NCBI GenBank assembly: GCA_036850595.1
Contig: CM072160.1
Coordinates: 12,441,906-12,505,905 of the forward strand
Direction of reading: 5' to 3'
Source: Rhyacichthys aspro
Taxonomy: Eukaryota > Chordata > Actinopteri > Gobiiformes > Rhyacichthyidae
DNA length: 64,000 bases
The translations under genes were made by a program, and so were the position numbers. The notes below the pieces were generated by a model that saw nothing but the letters and a program-made list of their open reading frames with translations, had not been told where the DNA came from and made no database searches. Position 1 is the stretch's first letter. Every line of letters starts with the position of its first letter. Shown here one piece after another: positions 50,053 to 61,700 of the stretch.

Positions 50053-51326
50053 TCACAAATTTTTTTTCTCAATGAGATGTGGCTCTGAGAGTTTTTGAAT
50101 ATGCAGCTCCTCCACCAGTTTGTCCACGCAGGCTTTAAAAACTGGTTCAGGCTCCTAAACATGAAAAAGATGGAAAGAGTCAAAGGAAGAAAACACATAT
50201 AAAAGACAATATATATATGTAATAATATACATGTAACATCTATTTCAGTAAAAACTTTTCTTTTGTGATAATGACAGGTGTAAAAGCTTGTTTGAGGACA
50301 CCACCTTGTGCTCCAGCTGCCTCTGTTTTTCCACAGCCTCTTCCAGACCCAGACCCACCCACTCCGCCTCCTCTTCTGGGATCTCAAACTGCTGCTTCAC
50401 AAGAAGAAACAGCCTTTAGTTCACGTCACCTAGGGTTTGTCACACCTCTTTTCTAGAGATGTTTCATTTCATTCTTAAAACAAAAAATAAAGTCAGTGAA
50501 AAAAATCGGTACCATGTACTTCTTGTACACAATCTCTCTCTTGACAGTGTCATGGGGATAAAGCTCTGTGTCTTTACGTGCCAGACGAAGTAACATTGCC
50601 CTCTTCAAGTCCATACCCAGCTTGGAGTTGAGGTCTTCCTTTGGCGTCTATAATGGATTTAACACAACAAGCACAAAACAATATTAAAATTTAACAAGTA
50701 ACTAATGTTCATCTGATTTGTACAAAAAACAAAATGCTTTGAGTTACCTTCAGGATGTAGAAGTCAAAGCCAAATGCAGCATCGATGAGATCCAGAGTGC
50801 GAGCTGTGACTGTGATGGTAAATTTGTGATCAAGGATCTCGCTGTAAAGCTCTCGCTTGAACAGTTGTGGTTTCCAGGTCTTTCTCAATCGAGTTGACAA
50901 CTAAGGAAAAATATGAAACAAACAAACCAAAAAAAGACTTATTATATTTGTTATTATCATTAATATTATTATTACAGTATTCTACTTGTAAGTTTGAGTC
51001 ACTGTAATCACAGTTTTTTATTTGACTCACTTATGACTCACTTTGTCACTGTTGGCATATTTGAAGCCTGATATCCAGCCCTCTCCACCCCACAGTCCGT
51101 CCTGGGAATGTGGGGGATAGTAGATAGGGATTGGGACATCCTGCACACGTTCCTTTTGCCCTGTCTTGGGGTTGAGTCTGTACTGAACACCCAGCGGCCT
51201 CCAGTGAACAGGGGTAGGCTCCTTCGGCTCTAGGGACTTGAGGTAATGTTTAGGCATACGGGCATATATGCCCTGCTTCAGTTTCAAGGCTTCCCAGATT
51301 TTGGGAGGGTATTTATGAAGTGGCAT
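50053..51326 (-). CDS. mrpl28: mrpl28, mitochondrial large ribosomal subunit protein bL28m
   Basis: Nuclear-encoded component of the mitochondrial 39S ribosomal subunit. Exons in transcript order: 51042-51326, 50748-50900, 50513-50647, 50305-50391, 50053-50154; 762 nt, 253 aa (human 256). Recognised blocks: PLHKYPPKIWEALKLKQGIY at the N-terminus, QDVPIPIYYPPHSQDGLWGG, the bL28 core RKTWKPQLFKRELYSEILDH, TARTLDLIDAAFGFDFYILK, and IPEEEAEWVGLGLEEA. The frame holds through all junctions. The acceptor of exon 4 is ambiguous (NAGNAG), so the protein may vary by one Gln. Poly(A) signal AATAAA lies on the minus strand at 49860-49865. In humans this gene is on 16p13, so its place here is outside the 19q13 synteny. 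Confidence 0.95.
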
Positions 51327-52320
51327 ATTCAGTCTCTCACTTTACAGCCCAAATCTAGAAGAAATTTCAAAAATACTTCAGGTGAATATTTAATTGGCTC
51401 AAAAATAACATTTAAGATATTAGTCACACTTTCTTACTTTAAAGAAGTTAACACACCGTCTTGACTGAACTTGGTCACATACAGTCCGCTAAAGGGGAAT
51501 GTTTGCCGTTAGCTCTAGCTGAAAAATAAACAAATAAAAACCCGTTATTTTCAATACTGTGACTGATGAATACATATTAACCAACAATAAATAGCTCAGA
51601 CACCATTGAACCTAATACTAAATATTGTGCTGCAAGACTATGACCCTGCAGATAAAATATATTATGGACAAGGGGACAACGGCTTATTAGCTCTTCCCTT
51701 GCATATCTACTTACATCATTCGCATTATTTTCAACACTACCAGAATGGAAAGACTATTTTTTAAATCAATGTGGCCACAGCTAGCATATCCTTTAGCCGC
51801 TTAAAAGGGTTAGCTAACAACATCTAACAAACACAACCAGAACATTTGTATCTCGCCATAAACTACAATAAACATAGATCTTACCAGACAAGTCAGTGTA
51901 CTTTTAGCTTATGAAGCTTCAAACCCAAGTTAAAATCATGGTTGAAACAGACAAGGACATTACATCTCACAGGCCATGAGCCGTTTCCGCTTGAGCTTTG
52001 CCCGCCCACAATTAGCTAAGTGGGACCTAATTGGATGAATGGCAGCACTTTCTCACTACTCATTGGCTGTCACCGGCTGTCAATAATTTTCCCGGATGTA
52101 GCTTGAGCCAGCGTTGTGGAAGTTTATTTGTCTTAAACGATAAAGTCAACTGATTTATAAACGAATTGTTAGGTTTCTAACTTTGTTATAGAAAGATAAT
52201 GTTAAGAATTATCTAAATAACCAAAAATAAAATTAACAACATTATTGGAATATATAAGAAGTACTATGTACAATGTTACAGGGAATTAAATAATTTCATC
52301 TTTGTATGTCTAACATTCTT
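51327..52320 (-). other. mrpl28 5' region and spacer to tRNA-Sec
   Basis: 5' UTR-like sequence and probable non-coding upstream exon(s) of mrpl28 to about 51900. The promoter is likely near 51960-52100, where GC content rises and ATTGG motifs (reverse CCAAT) occur at about 52028 and 52062. No other gene seen. Confidence 0.45.
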
Positions 52321-52407
52321 CGCCCGAAAGGTGGAATTGAACCACTCTGCCGCTAAGCAGCTACAGGTTTGAAGCCTGCACCCCGGACCACCGAGGATCA
52401 TCCGGGC
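52321..52407 (-). tRNA. tRNA-Sec (anticodon TCA), selenocysteine
   Basis: Selenocysteine tRNA, which decodes UGA in selenoprotein mRNAs with a SECIS element. Length is exactly 87 nt, as in vertebrate tRNA-Sec. It starts GCCCGGATGATCC and ends CCTTTCGGGCG, with 3' CCA not encoded. The anticodon TCA lies at plus-strand 52370-52372 (nt 36-38) within GGCTTCAAACC. The T arm contains GGTTCAATTCC. The long variable arm differs from human mainly by paired changes (GC...GC in place of GT...AC), which argues for a functional gene rather than a pseudogene. A TATA box and PSE-like element lie at the expected distances upstream. The human gene is also on 19q13.32. A single-copy, essential gene in most vertebrates. 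Confidence 0.96.
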
Positions 52408-52431
52408 ATTAGAAAAGCGGTAGTCCACTCC

Positions 52432-52439
52432 TATTTATA
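52432..52439 (-). promoter_or_regulatory. TATA box of tRNA-Sec gene
   Basis: TATAAATA on the minus strand, 25-32 bp upstream of the tRNA 5' end. Vertebrate tRNA-Sec is transcribed by Pol III from a type 3 (U6-like) external promoter with TATA near -30. Confidence 0.85.
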
Positions 52440-52458
52440 CCAGAAAGAGAAGCACGAA

Positions 52459-52476
52459 GGGTTCAGTCATGGTGCC
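52459..52476 (-). promoter_or_regulatory. PSE-like element of tRNA-Sec gene
   Basis: GGCACCATGACTGAACC on the minus strand, about 52-69 bp upstream of the tRNA start. It resembles the vertebrate snRNA-type proximal sequence element (core ACCNTRACTNNAA) and is correctly spaced from the TATA box. A further octamer-like ATGCAAAA on the plus strand at 52630-52637 sits about 225 bp upstream, near where the distal activator of this gene lies in other vertebrates; that match is weaker. Confidence 0.7.
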
Positions 52477-53098
52477 ACTTTATACGCCTACTAACCATAA
52501 ACAATCAATGTTACCAAACCTAACTGTGCAAACCCCTGACCGTGTCGGCTTATGTTTTATAACTCTATCAAAAAAATTATCGTAGAAATTAAAAGTTCTC
52601 TGTCTTTGTCCCATGAGTTTTCTTTCCGTATGCAAAAGAGACCGACTGTGATTGGTTGGTAAAAGTAAAAGCTACACCCAGAGGACGGTCCATTCAGGTT
52701 AACCGACCGAAACCTACACGTCACTGTTGGCTTACTGATGGTATTCCCCATGAAGTCCGTGTTTATGTTTTTATAGTGTTAAGATGTAATAGGCACATGT
52801 AATTTAAAACATTTACATACAACTACAACTAATAAAAATAAGAAGAAGAACATCCACAGACAATAATAAGAATGAAACAATTGTTTTATAAATGTTGAGA
52901 CTGGTTTATTTATACTACAATTTACACAGAAAACAGAAAACAGGACAGGACTCTATTATGAGCAACATATACATTGAAGATTGTAGTGTACCTCATAAAG
53001 TAGGGAGCATCGTTGTAGATTTACACTGAAATAACACTCTCACAAATTATTAACAATGCCAATTGGAGTATCAGGACTCTGTGTGATTTGTTTAACAC
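52477..53098. other. spacer upstream of tRNA-Sec and 3' UTR of slc30a1-like gene
   Basis: Upstream half of the tRNA-Sec promoter region (to about 52650), then AT-rich sequence. A minus-strand AATAAA at 52905-52910 is a plausible poly(A) signal for the slc30a1-like gene, whose stop codon is at 53099. Nothing else recognised. Confidence 0.5.
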
Positions 53099-55457
53099 TC
53101 AGTGGACAGTGCTGGGCAGTGTCTGAGGCTCCTCCATTGTTTTCTGAGCAGACTGTGTTGCCAGGTTTCTGTATTCATCTTCATGCTGAAAACAACACAT
53201 GCTTCCAGCACATGCCTTTCCACAGGCCAGGCTGCAGCACGGGGCAGGGGCTCCTTGGCTTCCTGCTGAAGGGGCAGAACAGGCAGCAAACTCTGGCTGA
53301 ACGGTGCAGCAGCTCACTCCCACACTTTGCAGCACTTTGGTGACCCCTAGCAGCACATCTGGGCATCTGGTATGTGATGTTTTAATCAGAAAAGACATAC
53401 ATAGAGATAATCAGATATAATAATGAATAAACATGAACTTTATTGAATACAGACAAGCTGTAGTACATGTGACTGTTGCACTATGGCATGGCATCAGTGT
53501 GTCCTCCTTATGGCATCTATGTTCCTTGTTTTCTCCACACAACATATTTAACATACTTGATTTCACATATACACATTTTAATTTGGTGGTTTCTTGATAA
53601 CTTTTCTCCTAGATTACAGTCAGTTAACATCCAGATCAGACGAATAGATAAAAAAAACTCATGTAGATCATATATTAATTAATTATATGGTATAAGGTGC
53701 TTTGCCTGTAAATCAAAAACAGGCTTAGTCGCATAAAGTGCAATTTTTGTTAATGTTTTTGCAGGTCTGTAGGTTTAAGGTTCAGACAATGTTACATGTA
53801 ATTCCAAAGCCTACAACAGTTTGAACCAAACCAAAATAGTCTGCGAGAAGGTCTAACTTACAAAAGTGCTCAGACTGGCAGGGAAGCCATAGCTGTTTTA
53901 ATTGTTTCTGTTCCAAATGTTGTGGATTAACCCCCTTTAATCAATGCAGTAACAACAGATTTCTCACCTGTATTGCTGACCAGAGTGGCAGTGCACGTGG
54001 ACCGAGGCCACTGTGAAGGAATCAGTCAGCTGCCAGATGTGGAGTTCATGCATGGACACAACTCCAGGCACATCTCCGATCTTCTTACTGAGTTCAGCCA
54101 CACAGAGGTGTCGAGGAGTGGCCTGTAGCAGCACCAGTCCATATCTAATGACCTGTATAAACCCACATCAGGTTTAAAGCATTTTAAAACCAGTAGTATT
54201 TTGTTTTATTTTTTGTTTTACATGGAATTCGCACAATTTGAAAGACCAACCTCTGGTATAGCTTTTGCAATTAGTATAAAAACAGCTAACAACGACAGGA
54301 CAGGATCCATGTAAAGCAGAAGGCTACAGAGCCGAGAGGGGCGTGAACACATCGGGCCAAGGGTCAGTGTGAGCAGGCTGTTCAGCAGAACTAAAACAGG
54401 GGTGAAAAGGTGCTCAAAGAAGAGAAGCCATGACAGTAGACTGTTTACTTCACTCCTCTTAATCTGGTTTGGTGATGTTGTGATGGGACTAGATGGATGT
54501 TGGCTGTCTAAAAAAAAAGAAAAGAGGATTCAGTGACAGCAATGAGAACAATTTGCTTTTTGTTTCCAAAGAGCCTCTTACTGAAGTGTTGCATGCACGT
54601 GCCATTCTTATAATGCTCTGTGGTGTCTGGTGAGATGCTGAGGGTGTTTGGGTTAATGATGGTGAGTGCTGTATTGTGGAATGAGCTGTCATCGTTAAGT
54701 CCAACTGCTCCAACGCTGTTAAGCACTCCACCCTGCTCAACCTGGCTCTTTTCAACTTCAGTCAAAGCTGTGGGAATCAAAGGAGGAATGAAAAACACTC
54801 TTTAACACTGTCTCTCCTCAGCATACACAGCTGAGTATACACTTGGCATCTACTTCAAAGTAAAATCTGTCTTACATAAGCATCTGCAATGGGATTTAGA
54901 TTTCCCAAGCATGCAAAAAAAGGGTTGATCTGTTATTTATGTAGACAATTACCAGAGTGATTGACCTCAATGTGAGACTGTGCTCCAGGCTCAGTCCTGT
55001 CTCTGTGGCCTTTCACCTGGTCCCAGTGCAGACCGAGCAGGGACATCTTGAAAAGCAGACTGACTGCTCCCGTGACCACGAGCAGCAGGGGCCGCCGCAC
55101 TGGGGCTGGATGCAACATGAAGCTGATAATTTCTGTTAGGTAAATGATATTAAGACTGGCCAAAACGAGAGCAGAGATTAGCGCCCCCACAGGATGTGCT
55201 CTCATGTCACTGTAGGACACAGCACAGACCTGAGTGTTTGGAGGAGACTGGATCTGTGACTCCTGGTGGTCTACAGAGGAGACAGGGACTAGTCTAAGAC
55301 TTGTTGGAATAGAGAGAGAAAGTGTGTTCAGGAGGATGAATAAAGTGTGGAATCCGTCGAGGAGAGTGATGGGAGACTTGCAGAGCTGACTGATGAGCAC
55401 CTCGCCCAGCAGCAACAGTGTGGTTAGCCCCACCTCGGTCCAGTGGAGCCCCCTCAT
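53099..55457 (-). CDS. SLC30A1-like cation diffusion facilitator with altered zinc sites
   Basis: Resembles the zinc exporter ZnT1 (SLC30A1) but is divergent. Exons in transcript order: 54953-55457, 54582-54767, 54251-54507, 53968-54152, 53099-53366; 1401 nt, 466 aa (human ZnT1 507). Hydrophobic segments fit CDF TM1-TM6: about residues 9-25, 30-50, two after the DMRAHPVGALISAL string, and two in 254-316. The C-terminal cytosolic domain has MHELHIWQLTDSF, matching the ZnT1 VHELHVWQLAGS block. The tail has TVQPEF followed by a Cys-rich stretch, as in ZnT1. The TM2 zinc motif HxxxD reads His37-x3-Ile41, and the TM5 motif reads Leu259-x3-His263 by my alignment. No His-rich TM4-TM5 loop is present. 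The frame is intact over five exons, so it is a gene, perhaps non-transporting. The ATG at 55457 follows an acceptor at 55466-55467, so a 5' UTR exon lies upstream. Confidence 0.8.
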
Positions 55458-58400
55458 GATTACAGCTGAGGACACACAACAGGTTCTTTTTTTATCATTG
55501 AATTATTTGGGACCTCTTTGTTTAGAGGACTTTTAACCATTTTATTTAAAAAAAAGATTGCAAATGTTACACTGTGGATGCACTATATTATTTTAGTTTT
55601 ACTTGAAGTGATCAATTTCATAATTCATTAAATTGTATTAATGAAAGTGCAACTAAAGAAATAGGATTTTACTAAGTGACTGCAGTGTGTTGTACAATAT
55701 TTCATTTGAAATCTATACATTTTATGATTAATAGTGAAGTACAGTATAATTTTAAAGGCATTCACTTCCAACAATTAGTTCAAAATATTTGGTGCCAATA
55801 GGACAGCACATGTTGAAAAGTGAAAATAAAAAGCAGAAAAATAACTATAAGGAAACAAGGTCAATACGGTGCGACTTTCAATTTTGTTACAGCTCCAATT
55901 AAAGTCATCAGAGTAAAAGCTGCATCATTGACTTACATTCTTAGACAAATAAATGCTTCCTTGATCATCTATCAGTCTGGGATTAATTATGAAGAGTATT
56001 TACCTGAGAAACGTGTCGAGTCCTGGCAGCTATCACAAACTTGGCTTGTGGGATGTAAGTAACTCCCGGTGCTCCCCATCTCTCTCCCCTTCTCTGTCCG
56101 GCCCTCTTTTTTAATCAGAGTCATGTGAGCAGCACAGGGGTGTGCAGCATCCTCCTATCTGCTTTTATCCTGTTTGCATTCCCAGCTAAGCCCAATGGTG
56201 GGAGAAATACCTCCCGAGGAACATCACCCAGCCCACCCACTTCTGACTGAAGCTAATTTGGTCTGATTAAATCCTCATTGTTTGGCCTGAATTACATAAT
56301 CACCTCACATTACGATGGGAGACCCTGTTAATGGACTGCTGGGAGTTGCATTGGGCCTATCAAAAGGCTCTGAGTTTTGTTTAATTTTTTTTTCATTATA
56401 ATATAATTCTGTTGAAGCACTTCATCAAAAGATCCCCTTGTTGCTCCTTTATGCAGTGTGACCGGTGCCAGTGTTGCAGTCCAGTGGACAGCGAGTCAAC
56501 AGGTCAGATAGAGCCTGACACCACAGACAAATCCTACTACAACCAAAATTCCTGTAAGGCATGGATAAGCTTAAGACAGACCCAGAACATAGCATTTGAT
56601 CACTTGAATGTAATAGACACGGCACTTTTTTAAAGAGACAGTTTCTCTTGAGAGAGTGTTTAAATGGCCTTACAGTTTGCATGCTGTAGAAATAATAAGA
56701 AAAAAAACCTATCACTTATGTAAGTGTTAGATTCAGAGCATGAGATTATGCATTAAGTGGGTAAAGAAAGAAAAAAAATGCCTAGTGAACATAAAGATCA
56801 CACTTGTCACTTTCCTGCCATTGTTATACTTCATTATTAGACAGCACTAGACAGGTTTGTTTAGTGTGAAATTCCTTCAGAGGCTTACAGCCAAACACAG
56901 AACTCAGAGCTTCATCCTGGCTCCTCCTCCTCGTCGCAGTAGACACGAACCCCCTCACCCTCTGCACATTGGGCTCAGATGACCCTTTTGTCCAACATGA
57001 TCCAACACACATTCCAAACGAATCAAATATATGTACAAAATGTAAATAAACAAATAAAAAATTGTAGAGAAACCATTTTTATGTTCTCGTTGATACAGAT
57101 CAACAAAAGTACAAAAAGAAAATGTCCAGTCATGTTATTAGTCATTACATGCATTTATTGGAGAGGAACAAATTTGCCATACATATCTTTGTGATTACCA
57201 GCACGTTTCAATTAAGTTAACAAATTATTATTTAAAAAAATCTAAAAATTAAAGCATTACAAAGAGAGGGGGCAGCACAATGATGTTGATTTTAGGGCAC
57301 CTACAGTAAAACCAGCCGCTCTCACACGCACATAAGGACAGAGAGAGCACACTGGGACAGCGTCTGCAGCTGAGGCCGACAAGAAAGAGCTTATGTTAGC
57401 AACCCCTTGTGGCCACAGCATCACCCAGAGTCCACAACAGTAAAGACTTTTCATTCTACTTGGAGCTCCTCTGTGTTTATTTTTGTTACTGCCCCCTGAA
57501 TGTTATAAATCGTAAGCCATTTAATTATAATCACTTTTCTGTCCAACCCCCACCCCTGACCAAAGGAAAAAAAAACAATCAAAACTAAATATTCGCTCTA
57601 GTTTGAATTAAAAATGGACATCAAAAGGGGGAGATATTTCAAAGCAACCCCACGTGAAAAGGAAAAAAAAACAATGGGGGAAATCAGAAATGTCCATAGA
57701 GCTATAAAATAAATAGGAAAATAAATGATTCCTTAAAGCAGTTGAACAAAAAGAGAAAAATATTTGAGGTTGGATTTGAAGGCAACATGAATAATGAGTT
57801 GGAACAAAAAGACCAGTGGAAGACAAGGGGAAAGACTACACAGACCACGCTGCTTTTCTTTTCATAATGCCAACAACAATGACTGGTTGGACGAAGCCAC
57901 GAAATCGAGATAGCAAAGACTAAACTGTAAAACTCAAAACCAGACGTGTTGCTTTCTGGCTTTCGGAGTTTTTCCGAAAAAGTGGTGAAGTGAGGCGGTT
58001 TTGGCGAGAAGGCTGGACGCTCTTCGCTCTTCAGGTTCAACAGAGTCGTGACACTGATTCCTGAGGGGCCAAAGTGAGCAGAACAGGAGACAACTGAGTC
58101 GCTTTGGCCGAGGTCCAACAGTAGGGAGCGCGGACGCAGATGTAGAAGTTGGGACATCTAAAGGAACAACCTCCGTGGATATAAAAGCCTTTGACAGATA
58201 CCCACATACTTGTTTAAAGCCAACTGGTCCATGAGCAGAGTCTGTAAAAGAACACTGCCTTTTCTTATGATTTGTATTAACTTCAGCATCAGTTAAAATA
58301 TCTCAAGAGAGCAAGTGATAAGTGTAATAGACATGTGTTCTGTCTTTGGTTAGTGTTTTGCACCCACTTGTCTCTCAGTGTTGTATAACATTGTATATTG

Positions 58401-58738
58401 AAAGTTGTAGTCATAACAGTTAAATGTTGAGTGTTTCAGTTGAAGGTGTAGTGTGGATTCCTTGTTTAAGTCAAGCATAAGAAGCTGATTGTGTCTTCTC
58501 ATCATTTTCTTGACTTCTTATTGAAACAAGTTGGTAGTTTTATTCAGAAAAAGGTCTAAACATATTAGAGCAACCAGTCATGATGTGGTCCAAGAGCACT
58601 GTTTTCTTCCATCCTTGTAGTCCCTGTGGGAACAAAGAAAGAAAGGTTTATCAACGGTTATCGATTGACAAAAAAATAAATAAAAACCCTCAGTCCAGGT
58701 TTGAAAGTCATGTCAAAATGAGTAATTACCTCACAGGC
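55458..58738 (-). other. slc30a1-like upstream region and ppp1r37 3' UTR
   Basis: No gene recognised in 3.3 kb. The left part (55466-56400) should contain the slc30a1-like promoter and non-coding exon. The right part reads as a long minus-strand 3' UTR for ppp1r37, with AATAAA candidates on that strand at 58538-58543, near 57476 and near 57142. A 151-codon minus-strand frame at 57702-58157 lacks protein-like features and is judged chance. Confidence 0.5.
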
Positions 58739-61700
58739 TCATGGTGCGTCTTTTCCTGTCTCTAAACTGGCTTCTAGCAGCAGCTCCTCCAGGTCCTGAC
58801 CGCAGCTGACACTCACTGCATCGCGACATAGAACATAAACATTTTTAATGATTTAAATAATTAAACAGCAAACGCTTCGGTTTTGCTGACAACTCACCGT
58901 GCTCCATGACACAGCTGCCAGGTTTGGGGCTTTCAGCATCAAGCAGGTGGAGGGAGAACTCCTGTTTGAGACCGTTGGGCAAAGCTGTAGCTGTGACCTC
59001 CTCTTCCTCGCCCGTCAGAGCCTCAGTGAAACACTCATCCTCATCTTCAGAGCTCTCACCTGGCGAGTCATCGTCAGCTTCGTCCGTTTGTGGATTTGAC
59101 TCCTGTGTTAGTCTTTCAGTGGCTGATATTGAAGTTTTATCCATCTGCACAGATTCCTGCTCAACTCTCTCCCTTTGCTGCTCTTCACTTTCTACTTTTG
59201 CACTGATTTCTTGAACAGGCGATAGTTGTATGTCTTTCTGTTTATCTTCTTCCTCTGTGTGCGTCAGAGCCTCCTTTAATGTACACCCTACCTCATTTTG
59301 TAGCTGTTCATTTGCTACTGGCTGCTGCTGGTCAGACAGTCCACTCTCGTCTGTGCTAGGTCCCTCTTCCTCTGTAAGACTGTCTTTCTTTTCTCTGACA
59401 ACTTTCATTTCATTATGTTGCTGTTCTACACAAGAGGGCTCAGGTTGGGGGTTTGTAGTGCTCTCTGTTGCTTTTTCTGTCTGTGAACATGTTACAGCGT
59501 GCACCGATGAGGAATCTGTCCCATGTGCACTTAGTTTTACCACTTGAGGGCTTAAAGTGCTTGATGTTACGTCCTCTGTGGGTGGACTCATCAGCTGTGG
59601 TTTTAGTGTGTTGGTCGGTGTTGGATTTAGTGTTGAGTCTGGACTCTGCTCTGTCATTTTACAGTCTGTTGTTAAAACATGTGAATTTTCCATGTCTTCC
59701 TTGGTTTGTGTTGGTGTGTTGGCCTCTACTGATTTGTTTGAGCTGTCTTCGTTCTTTCTGGCAGCTCCAGCTTGAAGCTGTTGTTGTTCAGGGGGGCTCT
59801 CTACTCGAGTGACCATGAAGATTTTATGCCCCCTGCCTGGACTTGAGACTGAAATGCACCGGCCGGGTGAAGGAGGCGTTCCAGCAGGGACTTTAGATTC
59901 TGTGACTGTAATATTGGAGAGTATGTTCTGGCCTCCAGTTGCTAAAGGAGATGCTGGTGTGAGGGAGGCACTGGGGAGAGGTGGAGTTTGAGTTGAGGGT
60001 GCTGGGGGAGGAGAGGGGGTTTTGGAAAGAACAAGCTCTTCCTCATCTTCAGTGTCTGAGTCTGACTCCACAGCTGTCTGGGAAGCACTGGTCCCAGAGC
60101 TCACTTCTGATTGGCTGCCCGTGTCTCCTCCACTTCCTGTTGTCTGACCTTCTTCTTCTACCTCTGTCTTTGGTCCTTCACCTTGCCCCTCTAAACTCTG
60201 ACCCTCCTCTTCTTCTTCCCTGGTGCCGTCTTCTGTGGCAATCTCAGCCATGCTGGCAGACTGTCTCATCTTCTGCTCATTTTCCTCTTTTTCTTTGGCC
60301 AGGATGAAGTTCCTTTTGCAGCCATTCTGTATCTCTGACAGCAGGGCACGCTGCGTTTCAATGAAGCTCTTTACCTAATGCAAAAATACATCAAATACCA
60401 CTACTTTACTGCCATAATCAGATATCTCTTTCCCCACCTCCTAATCCCCAAACTCACAGTTTCTTTTTTGGGTTCTCGGTCAAGGTCAAGACGCAGCAGG
60501 GAGGTGTTGACTTTAAGAGCAAGAGACAGAGCCATAAGTCCTCCGGTCTTGATCTCATTCTCCCGAAGGTCAAGACGCAACAGTCTGGGACTCTCTGCAA
60601 TAAATTCAGCTACAGCTACAGCTCCTAAATACACAAACACAAATATTTAAAAAAAGTATACAAAAAGAAAACAGCACCACAAAAAAGACAAACAGGTTCA
60701 TTTAGTACCTTCACAGGACAACTTGGTGGAAGCAAGGCCTAGTCTAAGCACTGAGCGGTTGGCAATCAGTCCGTCTTTCAGTTTGTGGACGCCTTCATTG
60801 CCCACGGAGTTATGGCCCAGGTTCAGAGTTTCCAGACTTTGTGTGCATGGCTGAAAAACAACACTACTAATTACTAATTAAGAACATGAAATATAAGAGT
60901 ATTTTTATTTTAGATTTAGATTTTTTTTTTTTATCCTCTAAACCATCATCTTCATTTCAATATGAAATGTGAGATGTTAATGAAGTGTGTGTGTGTAGTA
61001 GTTATGAGTGTGCTTTATAAGCTAATGTACAATTCTGTAGAACTTTATGGCCTAAAAGCAAAGCCATCATGTGATCCTAAAATAGTTAATCACTAGTACT
61101 AATTCTCTGTAATTACAAGTCCAAAAGACTCCCTGCCCTCGGCAGAGCAGTCTGCTTCTGCTGTATCCACCTCAAGTCACTGAAGACACAATAGGATTAT
61201 GTACTACCAGGAAACTTATTAAGGAATGTATCTCTAAGGGTTGATTTAAAAAATAAAAAATAAATGTTGATGTTATGTCTGTCTAAATAAACCAAAAACA
61301 TAAACCAAAAATTATAGATTTTGTCCATGAGCACTACAAAGTGCAAAAGACTAAAGGTATTATTTGTATAAATGCCAGTGTTGACCCATTGTGTCAGAAT
61401 GTTATTTCTTTAGTGAGACTGTGAGCAACTGATGCATTCTTAAAAACAGAGGAATTTTTAGGTTTATCATTCTGGGAAATTCTTTAGGTTTGTGGTGTAC
61501 CAGTGCAGCAGCGAGGTAACCCATGCCATTGTGAGTGAGCTGGTTGTTCCATAGCACTAAAGTGACAAGGCCTTTCCTCTGCTCTTTTAGTCCTTCACAA
61601 ATATAGGCTAGACCTGTGAAGAGACATACACACATAGTTTGCTTGCATTAAAACACATTTTTTATACCAAAGACTAAAGATATACTACAGACAAAATACA

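Noticed and set aside
57702..58157. 151-codon minus-strand open frame with hydrophobic C-terminus
   Set aside because: It lies in the probable ppp1r37 3' UTR. Composition is low-complexity Phe/Leu/Ser from T-rich DNA, with no recognisable domain, splice context or conserved motif.
59230..59991. Plus-strand frames opposite the ppp1r37 acidic exon
   Set aside because: They are antisense shadows of a low-complexity coding exon; Ser/Cys/Val-rich without domains.
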